Position numbers and translations under genes: made by a program
Notes under the pieces: generated by a model
What the model saw: the letters and a program-made list of their open reading frames with translations, nothing else
Databases searched by the model: none
Told to the model about the DNA's origin: nothing
In this document: piece by piece, positions 30,517 through 37,636 of the stretch
Layout of the letters: every line of letters begins with the position of its first letter
Numbering within the stretch: the stretch's first letter is position 1
DNA from: a virus
Length of the DNA stretch: 64,000 bases
IMG/VR virus record: IMGVR_UViG_3300031707_000006
Coordinates: 1 to 64,000 of that record
Reading direction: 5' to 3' (one strand)

Positions 30517-31208
30517 TTCGAGAAGGAATAGAGTCGTTTGTGAAGTTCCTCTAAAATTTTTACGTCAGCCCTGTTATGATCTAAAACTTCTAAAATTGAT
30601 TCTGGATCACCATATCTTGCCTTACGCCACGTTGATTTTTTCAAAGGAGTCTTTCCCTCTATTCCCAACCAATCACAAACATTTTCTAGACTTTTCCTAG
30701 ATAGTGCTCCTAATTTACTTCTTACAAGATAATATAAATCGAAGTGATATAGTTCTGCATTATACTTACAAACTTCTTTTCCAGATTTAGTTACTATAAT
30801 CTCATCTACAAATCCAGGAAAGTCAAGTCCATAGTGTAAACTTTTAGCCCGTAAGAAACTGGCATCGAAGCGTGTACCAAAATAAGTAACTATAATCTTA
30901 TACTTTTTAATCTCTTCAATGCAAGAACGTACTATTCTCTCATCAAATTTTAGATCAAATAGTTCTTTTTTAGTCACACAATCATAAGCGATTTCTCCGT
31001 CTTTTCGTTTAATGCTCCATGATAACATGGTGCTGAAGTCCACAGTTAACCCGTCAGTCTCAATATCTAAATAACCCACGTTCTCTTCGTCCTTTATAAA
31101 CCAGGGAATATATTCTTTTTCTTCTTTTGTATCTCCTTTCCTAAAGCAATTTGGATGGTGCTGTATATCTTGTCTGTGTTTGCAACGATTTTGTATTATG
31201 TATTTCAC
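30495..31208 (-). CDS. DEDDy-type 3'-5' exonuclease, RNase_H_2/YprB-like
   Basis: YLDIETDGL is exonuclease motif I (D-x-E); YFGTRFDASFL is motif II; a late NRADVKIL with the aspartate is motif III, as in predicted RNase_H_2 exonucleases. Near the N-terminus CKHRQDIQHHPNC gives a C-H-H-C metal site seen in this family. I prefer GTG 31208, preceded by AGAGGAAAAA, giving 237 aa; a longer TTG start at 31259 would extend the overlap with the upstream gene. It may trim RNA or ssDNA during replication or repair. Confidence 0.72.
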   Translation of the reverse strand: MKYIIQNRCKHRQDIQHHPNCFRKGDTKEEKEYIPWFIKDEENVGYLDIETDGLTVDFSTMLSWSIKRKDGEIAYDCVTKKELFDLKFDERIVRSCIEEIKKYKIIVTYFGTRFDASFLRAKSLHYGLDFPGFVDEIIVTKSGKEVCKYNAELYHFDLYYLVRSKLGALSRKSLENVCDWLGIEGKTPLKKSTWRKARYGDPESILEVLDHNRADVKILEELHKRLYSFSKWTRNPL

Positions 31209-31650
31209 TTTTTCCTCTATAAATTTTGAATTTTCCTTGTATATATGTTTCTGCTGCAAGAGTTTCTTCGTCTGTTAAATGATATTTCTCTTGTAAGTAA
31301 TTTAAATATCCAGCATCTGTAAATCGATCTCCAAGTAGAAAGCCAAGCCTATCGCATAATTCTCTTACCTCTCGTGCGAGCACACTCCGATCAATACCTT
31401 CTTCTTTTCCTATTAGAGTTAAAGATTTATTATCTTGAATCCGAGATAAAATAATACGATCATAATCAGATAGTAACTTTCGTCTATTAAGTTCGGATAT
31501 CTTGGTTTCTACTGTGAGTAGATCATCAAAACTTTCAGACTCAGGAATAATAATAATATCTCCTTCTGAATCTATTCTCCCAACTTTTTTATATAAGCCT
31601 TCGCGTATTTGCTGGCTATTTGCTAGTAATTGATAAACATACCATGACAT
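31141..31650 (-). CDS. HTH protein, possibly sigma-like regulator (169 aa)
   Basis: SDYDRIILSRIQDNKSLTLI and GKEEGIDRSVLAREVRELC read as a sigma region 4-like helix-turn-helix with one helix either side. The N-terminal 45 residues are different (VGRIDSEGDIIIIPESESF). It overlaps the exonuclease by at least 68 bases in another frame. With 789-1418 it may be one of two phage transcription factors. Function inferred. Confidence 0.5.
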   Translation of the reverse strand: MSWYVYQLLANSQQIREGLYKKVGRIDSEGDIIIIPESESFDDLLTVETKISELNRRKLLSDYDRIILSRIQDNKSLTLIGKEEGIDRSVLAREVRELCDRLGFLLGDRFTDAGYLNYLQEKYHLTDEETLAAETYIQGKFKIYRGKSEIHNTKSLQTQTRYTAPSKLL

Positions 31651-31684
31651 ATTCTAATTATACACCTTTACTGTGATTAGTTGC

Positions 31685-32044
31685 TTACAGTACAACTGAG
31701 TTCCTTCTGTTTGCTGATTCGGTTCTGTAAAGTTCCAGCATACCATAGTATACCTTAAATTTTAATTCTTCTTCTGCTAATAAACCTTTAACATTAGCTA
31801 GACGCATTCTACTTGTTGCTAATTCACCATGAAGTCCTGGATAATGATACGTATTTTGAATAAAAGACATGGATGGGATCTTACCATCTGGAGAATATTT
31901 CTCAGGATGTGTTACACATTCTTTAGTTATCTTAGCCTCTGCTAACTTTAACTCCGCCTCTATTATTTCTTCCTCAGTTGTTAATTTTCCAATTGCAGAA
32001 ACAATTATCATAAATGTATCAAAATCGGGGGGTTGTTCGATCAT
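31685..32044 (-). CDS. Unknown helical protein (119 aa)
   Basis: Alpha-helical (TEEEIIEAELKLAEAKITKE), likely an elongated or bundle protein. Overlaps the upstream gene by 26 bases. Helical phage proteins with this profile exist without known role. Confidence 0.65.
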   Translation of the reverse strand: MIEQPPDFDTFMIIVSAIGKLTTEEEIIEAELKLAEAKITKECVTHPEKYSPDGKIPSMSFIQNTYHYPGLHGELATSRMRLANVKGLLAEEELKFKVYYGMLELYRTESANRRNSVVL

Positions 32045-32420
32045 AATACTCCTCTATAATTTTTGATATCTTATTAAAATTTTCACATGCTGTAAAATAT
32101 GCTGATATTGTATTTTTATCCAAATATGAATCTTCATTTTTGCATAAAATATTAAAAGTTTGTTTCTCGCCCTTTGCTATAGTATAAATAGCTAATGGAT
32201 TAATATAAAGAGTTTCATTCCAACCATATACTTTAAGGAACTCTATAATTGTTGCTTGTATATAACCTAGAGATAAATCATTTATCTCAGAGATGTCACG
32301 ATTAGACACACCAGCAACACAACCTTCTAGAATATTAAATACTGCAATATATTCCAAAGTTTTTGGATCTATATTAATTTGATTCGCTAAAAAATCTCTA
32401 ATGGTTGTCCAGTTTAGCAT
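32019..32420 (-). CDS. Unknown protein with an HTH-like middle (133 aa)
   Basis: The middle (GVSNRDISEINDLSLGYIQA) resembles a helix-turn-helix ('..s..eIa....s...V...'), followed by a tyrosine-rich helical end. It might be a DNA-binding adaptor; unproven. It overlaps the resolvase end by 23 bases. Confidence 0.55.
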   Translation of the reverse strand: MLNWTTIRDFLANQINIDPKTLEYIAVFNILEGCVAGVSNRDISEINDLSLGYIQATIIEFLKVYGWNETLYINPLAIYTIAKGEKQTFNILCKNEDSYLDKNTISAYFTACENFNKISKIIEEYYDRTTPRF

Positions 32421-32850
32421 ATGCTTTGTCTAACTCCTCTCTCATCTTGGTTATATGATTCGCAAGAGAAAGAAATGTATCTAAATCTAACGTTACAAAT
32501 ATCTTAACTCCGTTACGAACATTATCAAACTTACCAAATAACATAGGCATTCTAAAACCATTGATTGCCTCTACTTTAATTTTATCTAACCAACTCTTTG
32601 CTAACGTTAAACTCTTAGCATCTGCACCTGTTTTATTAGAATAGCCTACTTTACACTCTGCTTTGATTGCAGTAGGGAATCCATAGATCGTACCATTAAC
32701 ATCTCCAGTTAATAAAGGTTCACTCATAATAGTGCCGATTGATCCTGAACTCGGACATCTTTTAAAAGAACCATGAGTTAGATTCTCATTCAGAGTATTT
32801 ACAATATCTCGTTCAAAACTTGATCCCTTTCTTTTCTGACTAGATGGCAT
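32398..32850 (-). CDS. Holliday-junction-resolvase-like PD-(D/E)XK nuclease
   Basis: KGSSFERDIVNTL holds the first acidic residue; CPSSGS and TGDVNG the catalytic aspartate; TAIKAECKVG the E-x-K, in the arrangement of Hjc-like resolvases. 150 aa is typical. I start at ATG 32850 (GGAAGTGTAGTG before it). It would cut branched intermediates left by RecA and the RuvB-like protein. Confidence 0.72.
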   Translation of the reverse strand: MPSSQKRKGSSFERDIVNTLNENLTHGSFKRCPSSGSIGTIMSEPLLTGDVNGTIYGFPTAIKAECKVGYSNKTGADAKSLTLAKSWLDKIKVEAINGFRMPMLFGKFDNVRNGVKIFVTLDLDTFLSLANHITKMREELDKAYAKLDNH

Positions 32851-33121
32851 CACTACACTTCCCATACATTACTTCTATTTCAAATTTACAAGCGCCTTTA
32901 GAAATTGATTCAATAATCTCTTGATGTGTAACCATAGAACCATCTCTAAGTTTATAGACATTATTTATACCCAAGTCGAGAACTGCTATTGTTCCTTCAA
33001 TTGTATCCGATTTAGGAATAGAATATTTATTTCTAAATTCAGATTTAATCTTTGGTACGAATTTCACAAATGGTGTGATAATTATCATACCCAAAAATTT
33101 AAGAAAATTTCTACGATTCAT
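32840..33121 (-). CDS. Protein with twin-arginine-like signal (93 aa)
   Basis: The N-terminus MNRRNFLKFLGMIIITPFVK matches a Tat signal pattern (RRxFLK followed by a hydrophobic stretch). The rest (GTIAVLDLGINNVYKLRDGS) is a small beta domain. If exported as folded protein it would act outside the cytoplasm; alternatively the segment is just a membrane anchor. Overlaps the upstream gene by ATGA. Confidence 0.6.
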   Translation of the reverse strand: MNRRNFLKFLGMIIITPFVKFVPKIKSEFRNKYSIPKSDTIEGTIAVLDLGINNVYKLRDGSMVTHQEIIESISKGACKFEIEVMYGKCSDAI

Positions 33122-33294
33122 TTAAATACTCTTTTTAACCAATTATAAAATCTATTATGGAAGAGAATAAATTGTATAAAATTAACTCTTTTAAGCCCCA
33201 GATATAAGGCCAATAACCAATAAGGATCTACAGTATTAGAAACACTAATAGATATTCTGGTTCCGTTTTTATCAATCATAGTATAATATTTCAT
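33118..33294 (-). CDS. Unknown basic protein (58 aa)
   Basis: ATG 33294 follows ATAGGGAATTAAT. N-terminal beta hairpin (YYTMIDKNGTRISISVSN) and a basic amphipathic C-terminus (FYNWLKRVFK). Unknown. Confidence 0.55.
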   Translation of the reverse strand: MKYYTMIDKNGTRISISVSNTVDPYWLLALYLGLKRVNFIQFILFHNRFYNWLKRVFK

Positions 33295-33303
33295 ATTAAT
33301 TCC

Positions 33304-34605
33304 CTATCCATGTTTAGTAATCCTTCCAGTCTTATCATCAAAGTCTGAAAAAATAGAACCTAAAATTCCTGTTTGTCTATTTTTTACTATCATGTGTTCT
33401 AATACTCCAGGCATAGTAGTGTCCTTTGGTTTATAAAGTTCATCTCGATAATACATGATTATTACATCTGCATCTTCCTCTAAGTTTCCCGATTGTCTTA
33501 AATCGGCCTGCATTGGATGTTTATCCTCGCCTCTTAACTCAACACCACGATTTAATTGGGATGCAAGTGTAATTGAAATATTAAGTTCGATTGCTAATAA
33601 TTTCATTGCCCTAGAAATCTGGCCTAATGCGTTCGTAGCATTTTGGTCTCTTGCTGCCATGAGTTGAATATAATCTATAAATACTTGATCTAGATGTTTC
33701 AATTGACAGAATTTTCTTATCGTACCTGTAACATAGGGGATACTCGCTGAGAAATTATTATCCACATAAATTGGTAAAGATTTAATTCTAGGAATTGCAT
33801 CATCAATTAGTTGTAATTTTTCTTTATTCAGATAGCCAAGATGAATATCAGAAATGGGAATTCCTGTTTCAATTCCTAACCATCTCTCTGCTAACATATA
33901 TTTGGGCATTTCATAAGAAAACAGTAAAGAACTATACCCTTTTTTAGCAGACTCCAACATAGATAAACAAATGCTGGATGATTTTCCCATACCTGGCCTG
34001 CCCGCCTCAATCCATAAATTTCCTCTGCCTCTGCCCCCTGTAGCAAAATCTATATCTGGAAAACAAGTAAAAATACCAGAAGTACCTGGATTATTAATTC
34101 TCTCTTTAATTTCATTCCAACCTGCTCTTAATACGTCTTCAAAAGTAGAGGTAGTTTCCCCGCCGGAAGATAAAGAAAGATTATCTATTCTTACCCTTGC
34201 TTCAGCAATAACTGTATCAATATTTTCCAGATTGGATGCTGGAAGTGAAACAAGCGTACTACCTAATTCAACTAACTGTTTGGCTTTAAAACTCCCAACC
34301 AATAACCTTTCAAATTCCAAAAGGTTATCAACAGAGTAAGCCTGATTTTTTAAGTATTCTAAGTACGTTGTACCTCCAGCATCCAGCAATCTGGCATTCG
34401 TTTGTAAATAATTTGTTATTAATGATATATCAGGTATAGAACCTTTTGCCGCTAATTCTTGAATTGTAGTAAATAATAACTCATTTGCAATAGAACTCAT
34501 CATAAAAGATTTTAGATAAGTTAATTCAAATACCTTTAATGGATTATTAAGTAAGATACATAAAATTGCTGTCTCGTTTTCAGTGTTAAATATCTTCGTT
34601 GGCAT
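33304..34605 (-). CDS. dnaB: Replicative DNA helicase, DnaB type
   Basis: Unwinds DNA at the fork. An N-terminal helical domain (about residues 1-110), a linker, then a RecA-like core: Walker A GRPGMGKSS (about 202-210), FIDYIQLM as Walker B, SQLNRGVE, and the late DLRQSGNLEEDADVIIMYYR motif of DnaB. 433 aa, normal. I start at ATG 34605 (GAGGATAGCC before it). The primase is encoded separately at 26166. Confidence 0.9.
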   Translation of the reverse strand: MPTKIFNTENETAILCILLNNPLKVFELTYLKSFMMSSIANELLFTTIQELAAKGSIPDISLITNYLQTNARLLDAGGTTYLEYLKNQAYSVDNLLEFERLLVGSFKAKQLVELGSTLVSLPASNLENIDTVIAEARVRIDNLSLSSGGETTSTFEDVLRAGWNEIKERINNPGTSGIFTCFPDIDFATGGRGRGNLWIEAGRPGMGKSSSICLSMLESAKKGYSSLLFSYEMPKYMLAERWLGIETGIPISDIHLGYLNKEKLQLIDDAIPRIKSLPIYVDNNFSASIPYVTGTIRKFCQLKHLDQVFIDYIQLMAARDQNATNALGQISRAMKLLAIELNISITLASQLNRGVELRGEDKHPMQADLRQSGNLEEDADVIIMYYRDELYKPKDTTMPGVLEHMIVKNRQTGILGSIFSDFDDKTGRITKHG

Positions 34606-34981
34606 GGCTATCCTCGTCACAAAATGGATCTTGCATAACTATATCTTTTAAATCATCTCTAGCACTATTGTATTGAAACTCTAATTGTTTTATATCAATT
34701 CGATTAATGGGATTCACCTTATCTTCTAATCTTTTCTTTAGGAAATATGTAAGTAACGCATATGGATTCTCTGGTCTAAAATTATCCACATCATACGTAT
34801 CTAATATTGCAAAGAATATATTTTTCCTACTATATACTTTAACAAGTTTGCCAAATATTTTTATATAGGTTGCAAAATTTGTTAAATCATATAACTTACA
34901 ATACAATGAGGTTAATACCACCGCCGGATTGGAAGTGGTATTAATCTCATTTAGAAACTGGTCACTAATATTCTCATCCAT
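34586..34981 (-). CDS. Unknown helical protein upstream of dnaB (131 aa)
   Basis: Helical; begins MDENISDQFLNEINTTSNPA, ends in an acidic tail. Its place next to the helicase gene would suit a helicase loader or accessory factor, but no AAA+ or zinc motif is seen. Overlaps dnaB by 20 bases. Confidence 0.6.
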   Translation of the reverse strand: MDENISDQFLNEINTTSNPAVVLTSLYCKLYDLTNFATYIKIFGKLVKVYSRKNIFFAILDTYDVDNFRPENPYALLTYFLKKRLEDKVNPINRIDIKQLEFQYNSARDDLKDIVMQDPFCDEDSHANEDI

Positions 34982-34985
34982 AAAA

Positions 34986-35801
34986 TTAATCTGCTAGAAT
35001 ACTATTAACTCTGTCAACAATATCTGCTGGGACTGCTGCATCACTTTCAGCGACTTCCATCGTTTTCTCCGCACTTTTCTTAGCAAAGATATCCTTTAAA
35101 GAAGCGCCCCTTAGAAAATCTTCCATCTCAGCCAATTCAAGACGGATAACTGCCCTTGATGTATCAAAGTATGCCTCTTCAGGCACAATAATCACATCAC
35201 ATCTTTCTCTTGCCACTTGTGGGGTCATCTCCTTTTTCTTTCCCTTTTGCATGACAAGAAGTTCAAAATCATACCTGGTTACGGGTACAGGATTACCAGC
35301 CTCATCTAATTGTGCGGCTTCTAATTGACTAATTAAATCCGCAATAGTAGGAGGAATGGATAATACTTTAACTTTCCCGGATTCCTTTATAGCCGCTTGA
35401 TTCAAAATAGAGTTACAGTACGGACAGGTATCTGGAAATCTGCCCGTAAATCCTGCTTTGACTTCTGCCTGACATTCCGTTTTTGGACAAACTTTTACCA
35501 TAGTCCGATCTAGAATATTAATTGCTATTCGATCACTTAAAGAAATTAAACCTTCAATATCTTTCCACTTCTTCCCAGGATTCTCTAACCACAATCTACG
35601 ATTGTTTTTACATGCTGGGCAATCTTCACCTAAACATTGTAAAGAAATTCCAGTTTGTCCTCTAGGGAAATAATGAGAGGGGAGTATTGAAGCTTTCTCA
35701 GTTGGCTCTATAAAACGAATGTAATGTTTTCCTGGTTCTTGAAAAAAATAGTCTAATTTTTTAAATGTACTTGTTGCTCTTGGTGTAAGTTGAAATGGCA
35801 T
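34986..35801 (-). CDS. gp32-like single-strand DNA-binding protein
   Basis: CLGEDCPACKNNRRLWLENP, then SDRIAINILDRTMVKVCP and TCPYCNS, follow the style of phage gp32-type SSBs with a zinc site inserted into an OB fold. An acidic C-terminal tail (VAESDAAVPADIVDRVNSIL) would recruit partners. 271 aa fits. It sits between dnaB and recA, as expected for a replication/recombination SSB. Confidence 0.65.
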   Translation of the reverse strand: MPFQLTPRATSTFKKLDYFFQEPGKHYIRFIEPTEKASILPSHYFPRGQTGISLQCLGEDCPACKNNRRLWLENPGKKWKDIEGLISLSDRIAINILDRTMVKVCPKTECQAEVKAGFTGRFPDTCPYCNSILNQAAIKESGKVKVLSIPPTIADLISQLEAAQLDEAGNPVPVTRYDFELLVMQKGKKKEMTPQVARERCDVIIVPEEAYFDTSRAVIRLELAEMEDFLRGASLKDIFAKKSAEKTMEVAESDAAVPADIVDRVNSILAD

Positions 35802-35816
35802 TTTATTTTTCCTTTT

Positions 35817-36107
35817 TTATATTTTTGATTGTGTTGGATTTAAATATTCTTTTATTTTATTTGTTGTAAATTCTTTGAAAGTTTCTAGATATACATCTTG
35901 ATCTGCCTCATTTGACAATTCACGTAACAATTTTAGATATCTTTTATATTGACTCTCCACTTCTGCTAACTGTTGAGCATGAATAATATTTGAGAACTTA
36001 TGGTCATTCACCAGATGTTCTGGGATCTCTGCCATCGTTTCCACAACTTCCAATGAATTGAAAGGTGATAACTGAAATACTCGCCTGGTTACTACTGTTT
36101 TATACAT
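35817..36107 (-). CDS. Unknown helical protein (96 aa)
   Basis: First gene after the promoter at 36131. The second of two adjacent ATGs (36107) has the better spacing to AAAGGAG. Helical; contains HAQQLAEVESQYKRYLKLLR. Unknown. Confidence 0.65.
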   Translation of the reverse strand: MYKTVVTRRVFQLSPFNSLEVVETMAEIPEHLVNDHKFSNIIHAQQLAEVESQYKRYLKLLRELSNEADQDVYLETFKEFTTNKIKEYLNPTQSKI

Positions 36108-36130
36108 CCTCATACTCCTTTATTATAAAT

Positions 36131-36159
36131 ATTGTACCACATATCTCTTACCTTGTCAA
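36131..36159 (-). promoter_or_regulatory. Sigma70-type promoter
   Basis: TTGACA (36154-36159), 17-bp spacer, TACAAT (36131-36136) on the minus strand, followed by the 5' end of the gene at 36107. It overlaps the stop of the upstream gene and would drive the SSB and dnaB genes. Confidence 0.75.
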
Positions 36160-36422
36160 GAACTAATTGTCGTCAAAATTGCCCGGATAGCCCGGATGCC
36201 AATGATATCCCCAAAATTAATTTCATCTCTGTCATTTAGAATATCCTCAAAATAATCCATTGTTACTGCGTCTAAATCAAAATCAGGGATATTCTCGATC
36301 ATCCACTCTACATATTCGGGATCGGCATCAATGATCTGTTGTAGAGTTTCACCTTGATGTTTACCGAAGGTTAACCTATCCCTCAGATTGTATACTTTTA
36401 TTTTCTTTTGTAAGAATGGCAT
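36156..36422 (-). CDS. DUF3820-like small protein (88 aa)
   Basis: LTFGKHQGETLQQIIDADPE and YVEWMIENIP match the 'FGK.rG..l..i...dp.Yl.W' block of DUF3820/QSregVF-type proteins, often found as a tail of exonucleases. Here it stands alone, overlapping recA by 47 bases. Function unknown. Confidence 0.65.
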   Translation of the reverse strand: MPFLQKKIKVYNLRDRLTFGKHQGETLQQIIDADPEYVEWMIENIPDFDLDAVTMDYFEDILNDRDEINFGDIIGIRAIRAILTTISS

Positions 36423-37434
36423 AGCATGTGCTCTTAATCCTTTCTAATACTTCTGGAGTTTGTTTAAGATACTCCATTGTTTTTACAAATCCTTGGCCCA
36501 ATCTTTCTTCTCCAAAATAATACCACGCACCGTGTAAACTTAGTATCCCTAAATCCTCTGAGAACCGTATAAAATCCCTTAATCTATCTATGCCTTTTCC
36601 AAATAGAATTGGAATCTGATAACTTCTAAATGGAGGAGCTAATTTATTTTTCATGATAGTAAATTTACACATAATCCCAATTGCTTCTTTATCTAACATG
36701 AGCATATTTTTTTCCCCTGTTAATGCTTTAGTTTGGATTTCAACAGAAGAAAAATGTTTTATCGCATTGCCTCCAGTAGTTGTAACCATAGGTATATACG
36801 AACCAATTACTGCCCTTGCCTGCCCAATAAAAATCATTGCTACTTCATTTCTCAAAATAGAGAATTGATTCCTTCTAAAAAATTTGGCTAATAACCTTGA
36901 TTGTTGAGTCATTGTGGATTCAATTAATTCCTTTTCCAATTCCTCATCGGGAGATCCAGCACTAACTGAATCTATTACAACTACTCCTACCTCTTTAGAA
37001 CGTACAGCATCCTCACATAACGTCATACAATCCTCAAATGATTCTGGTTTTAATATCTTTAACCAATTACCTCCTATATGTAAAGTATAATATAAAACAT
37101 TACCACTAATTAGATAATCATAACCTTTAAAATATTCATCTACTAAGCCCTGTTCAAGTCCGGCCTCTGAATCAATATAAACAGCATTCAAATGATATGT
37201 AAGAACTGCATTCTTAACTATCTCCAAAGCCAAATGTGATTTTCCTGATCCGGCAACTCCCCAGATAAAGGTTGTTTTTCCTCTAGGAATACCCCCAATA
37301 CCCAAAGATACATCTAAAGATAAAGCACCTGTTTCTATAACTTTTAAGGTCTTTAATCTTTCTTCTTCTTCCTCAGATAAATCGTATAATTTTTTATATT
37401 TTTCTTCTAATAGTTCTTCAAAAGTTTCTACCAT
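36376..37434 (-). CDS. recA: RecA-family recombinase
   Basis: Strand exchange and homologous recombination. GVAGSGKSH (59-67) Walker A, AVYIDSEAG, VVVIDSVSAGSPDEELEKE Walker B, and GQARAVIGSYIPMVTTTGG with the L2-like loop and NAIKHFSSVEIQ. The N-terminal helix (FEELLEEKYKKLYDL) would mediate polymerisation. 352 aa, close to bacterial RecA and to phage UvsX-like proteins. Confidence 0.9.
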   Translation of the reverse strand: MVETFEELLEEKYKKLYDLSEEEEERLKTLKVIETGALSLDVSLGIGGIPRGKTTFIWGVAGSGKSHLALEIVKNAVLTYHLNAVYIDSEAGLEQGLVDEYFKGYDYLISGNVLYYTLHIGGNWLKILKPESFEDCMTLCEDAVRSKEVGVVVIDSVSAGSPDEELEKELIESTMTQQSRLLAKFFRRNQFSILRNEVAMIFIGQARAVIGSYIPMVTTTGGNAIKHFSSVEIQTKALTGEKNMLMLDKEAIGIMCKFTIMKNKLAPPFRSYQIPILFGKGIDRLRDFIRFSEDLGILSLHGAWYYFGEERLGQGFVKTMEYLKQTPEVLERIKSTCYAILTKENKSIQSEG

Positions 37435-37635
37435 TTATTCTTCCCTTTTCTTAGAAAAATTACTTATAAATAGATCTAATCCTTTTTCTAGCGCGTCATC
37501 TTCCAAATAAAAGATATCTGCATTCCCTAAATTAACAAGGACAAAGAGGACTTGGCCCAATCTCCAATCAGGAAAAATAGACCATATTGCCTCTAATTTA
37601 GTTATTATCCGCGTAATTCTAGTTATATCTCTCAT
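37435..37635 (-). CDS. Small conserved phage protein (66 aa)
   Basis: Starts at ATG 37635 (GGAGCAAATAAA before it). ITRIITKLEAIWSIFPDWRL and GQVLFVLVN with FYLEDDALEKGL follow a widespread short-protein pattern ('PD.RLgQl..n.....ffy.eDd.le..l'), DUF1040-like. Role unknown. It sits between polA and recA. Confidence 0.6.
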   Translation of the reverse strand: MRDITRITRIITKLEAIWSIFPDWRLGQVLFVLVNLGNADIFYLEDDALEKGLDLFISNFSKKREE

Positions 37636-37636
37636 T

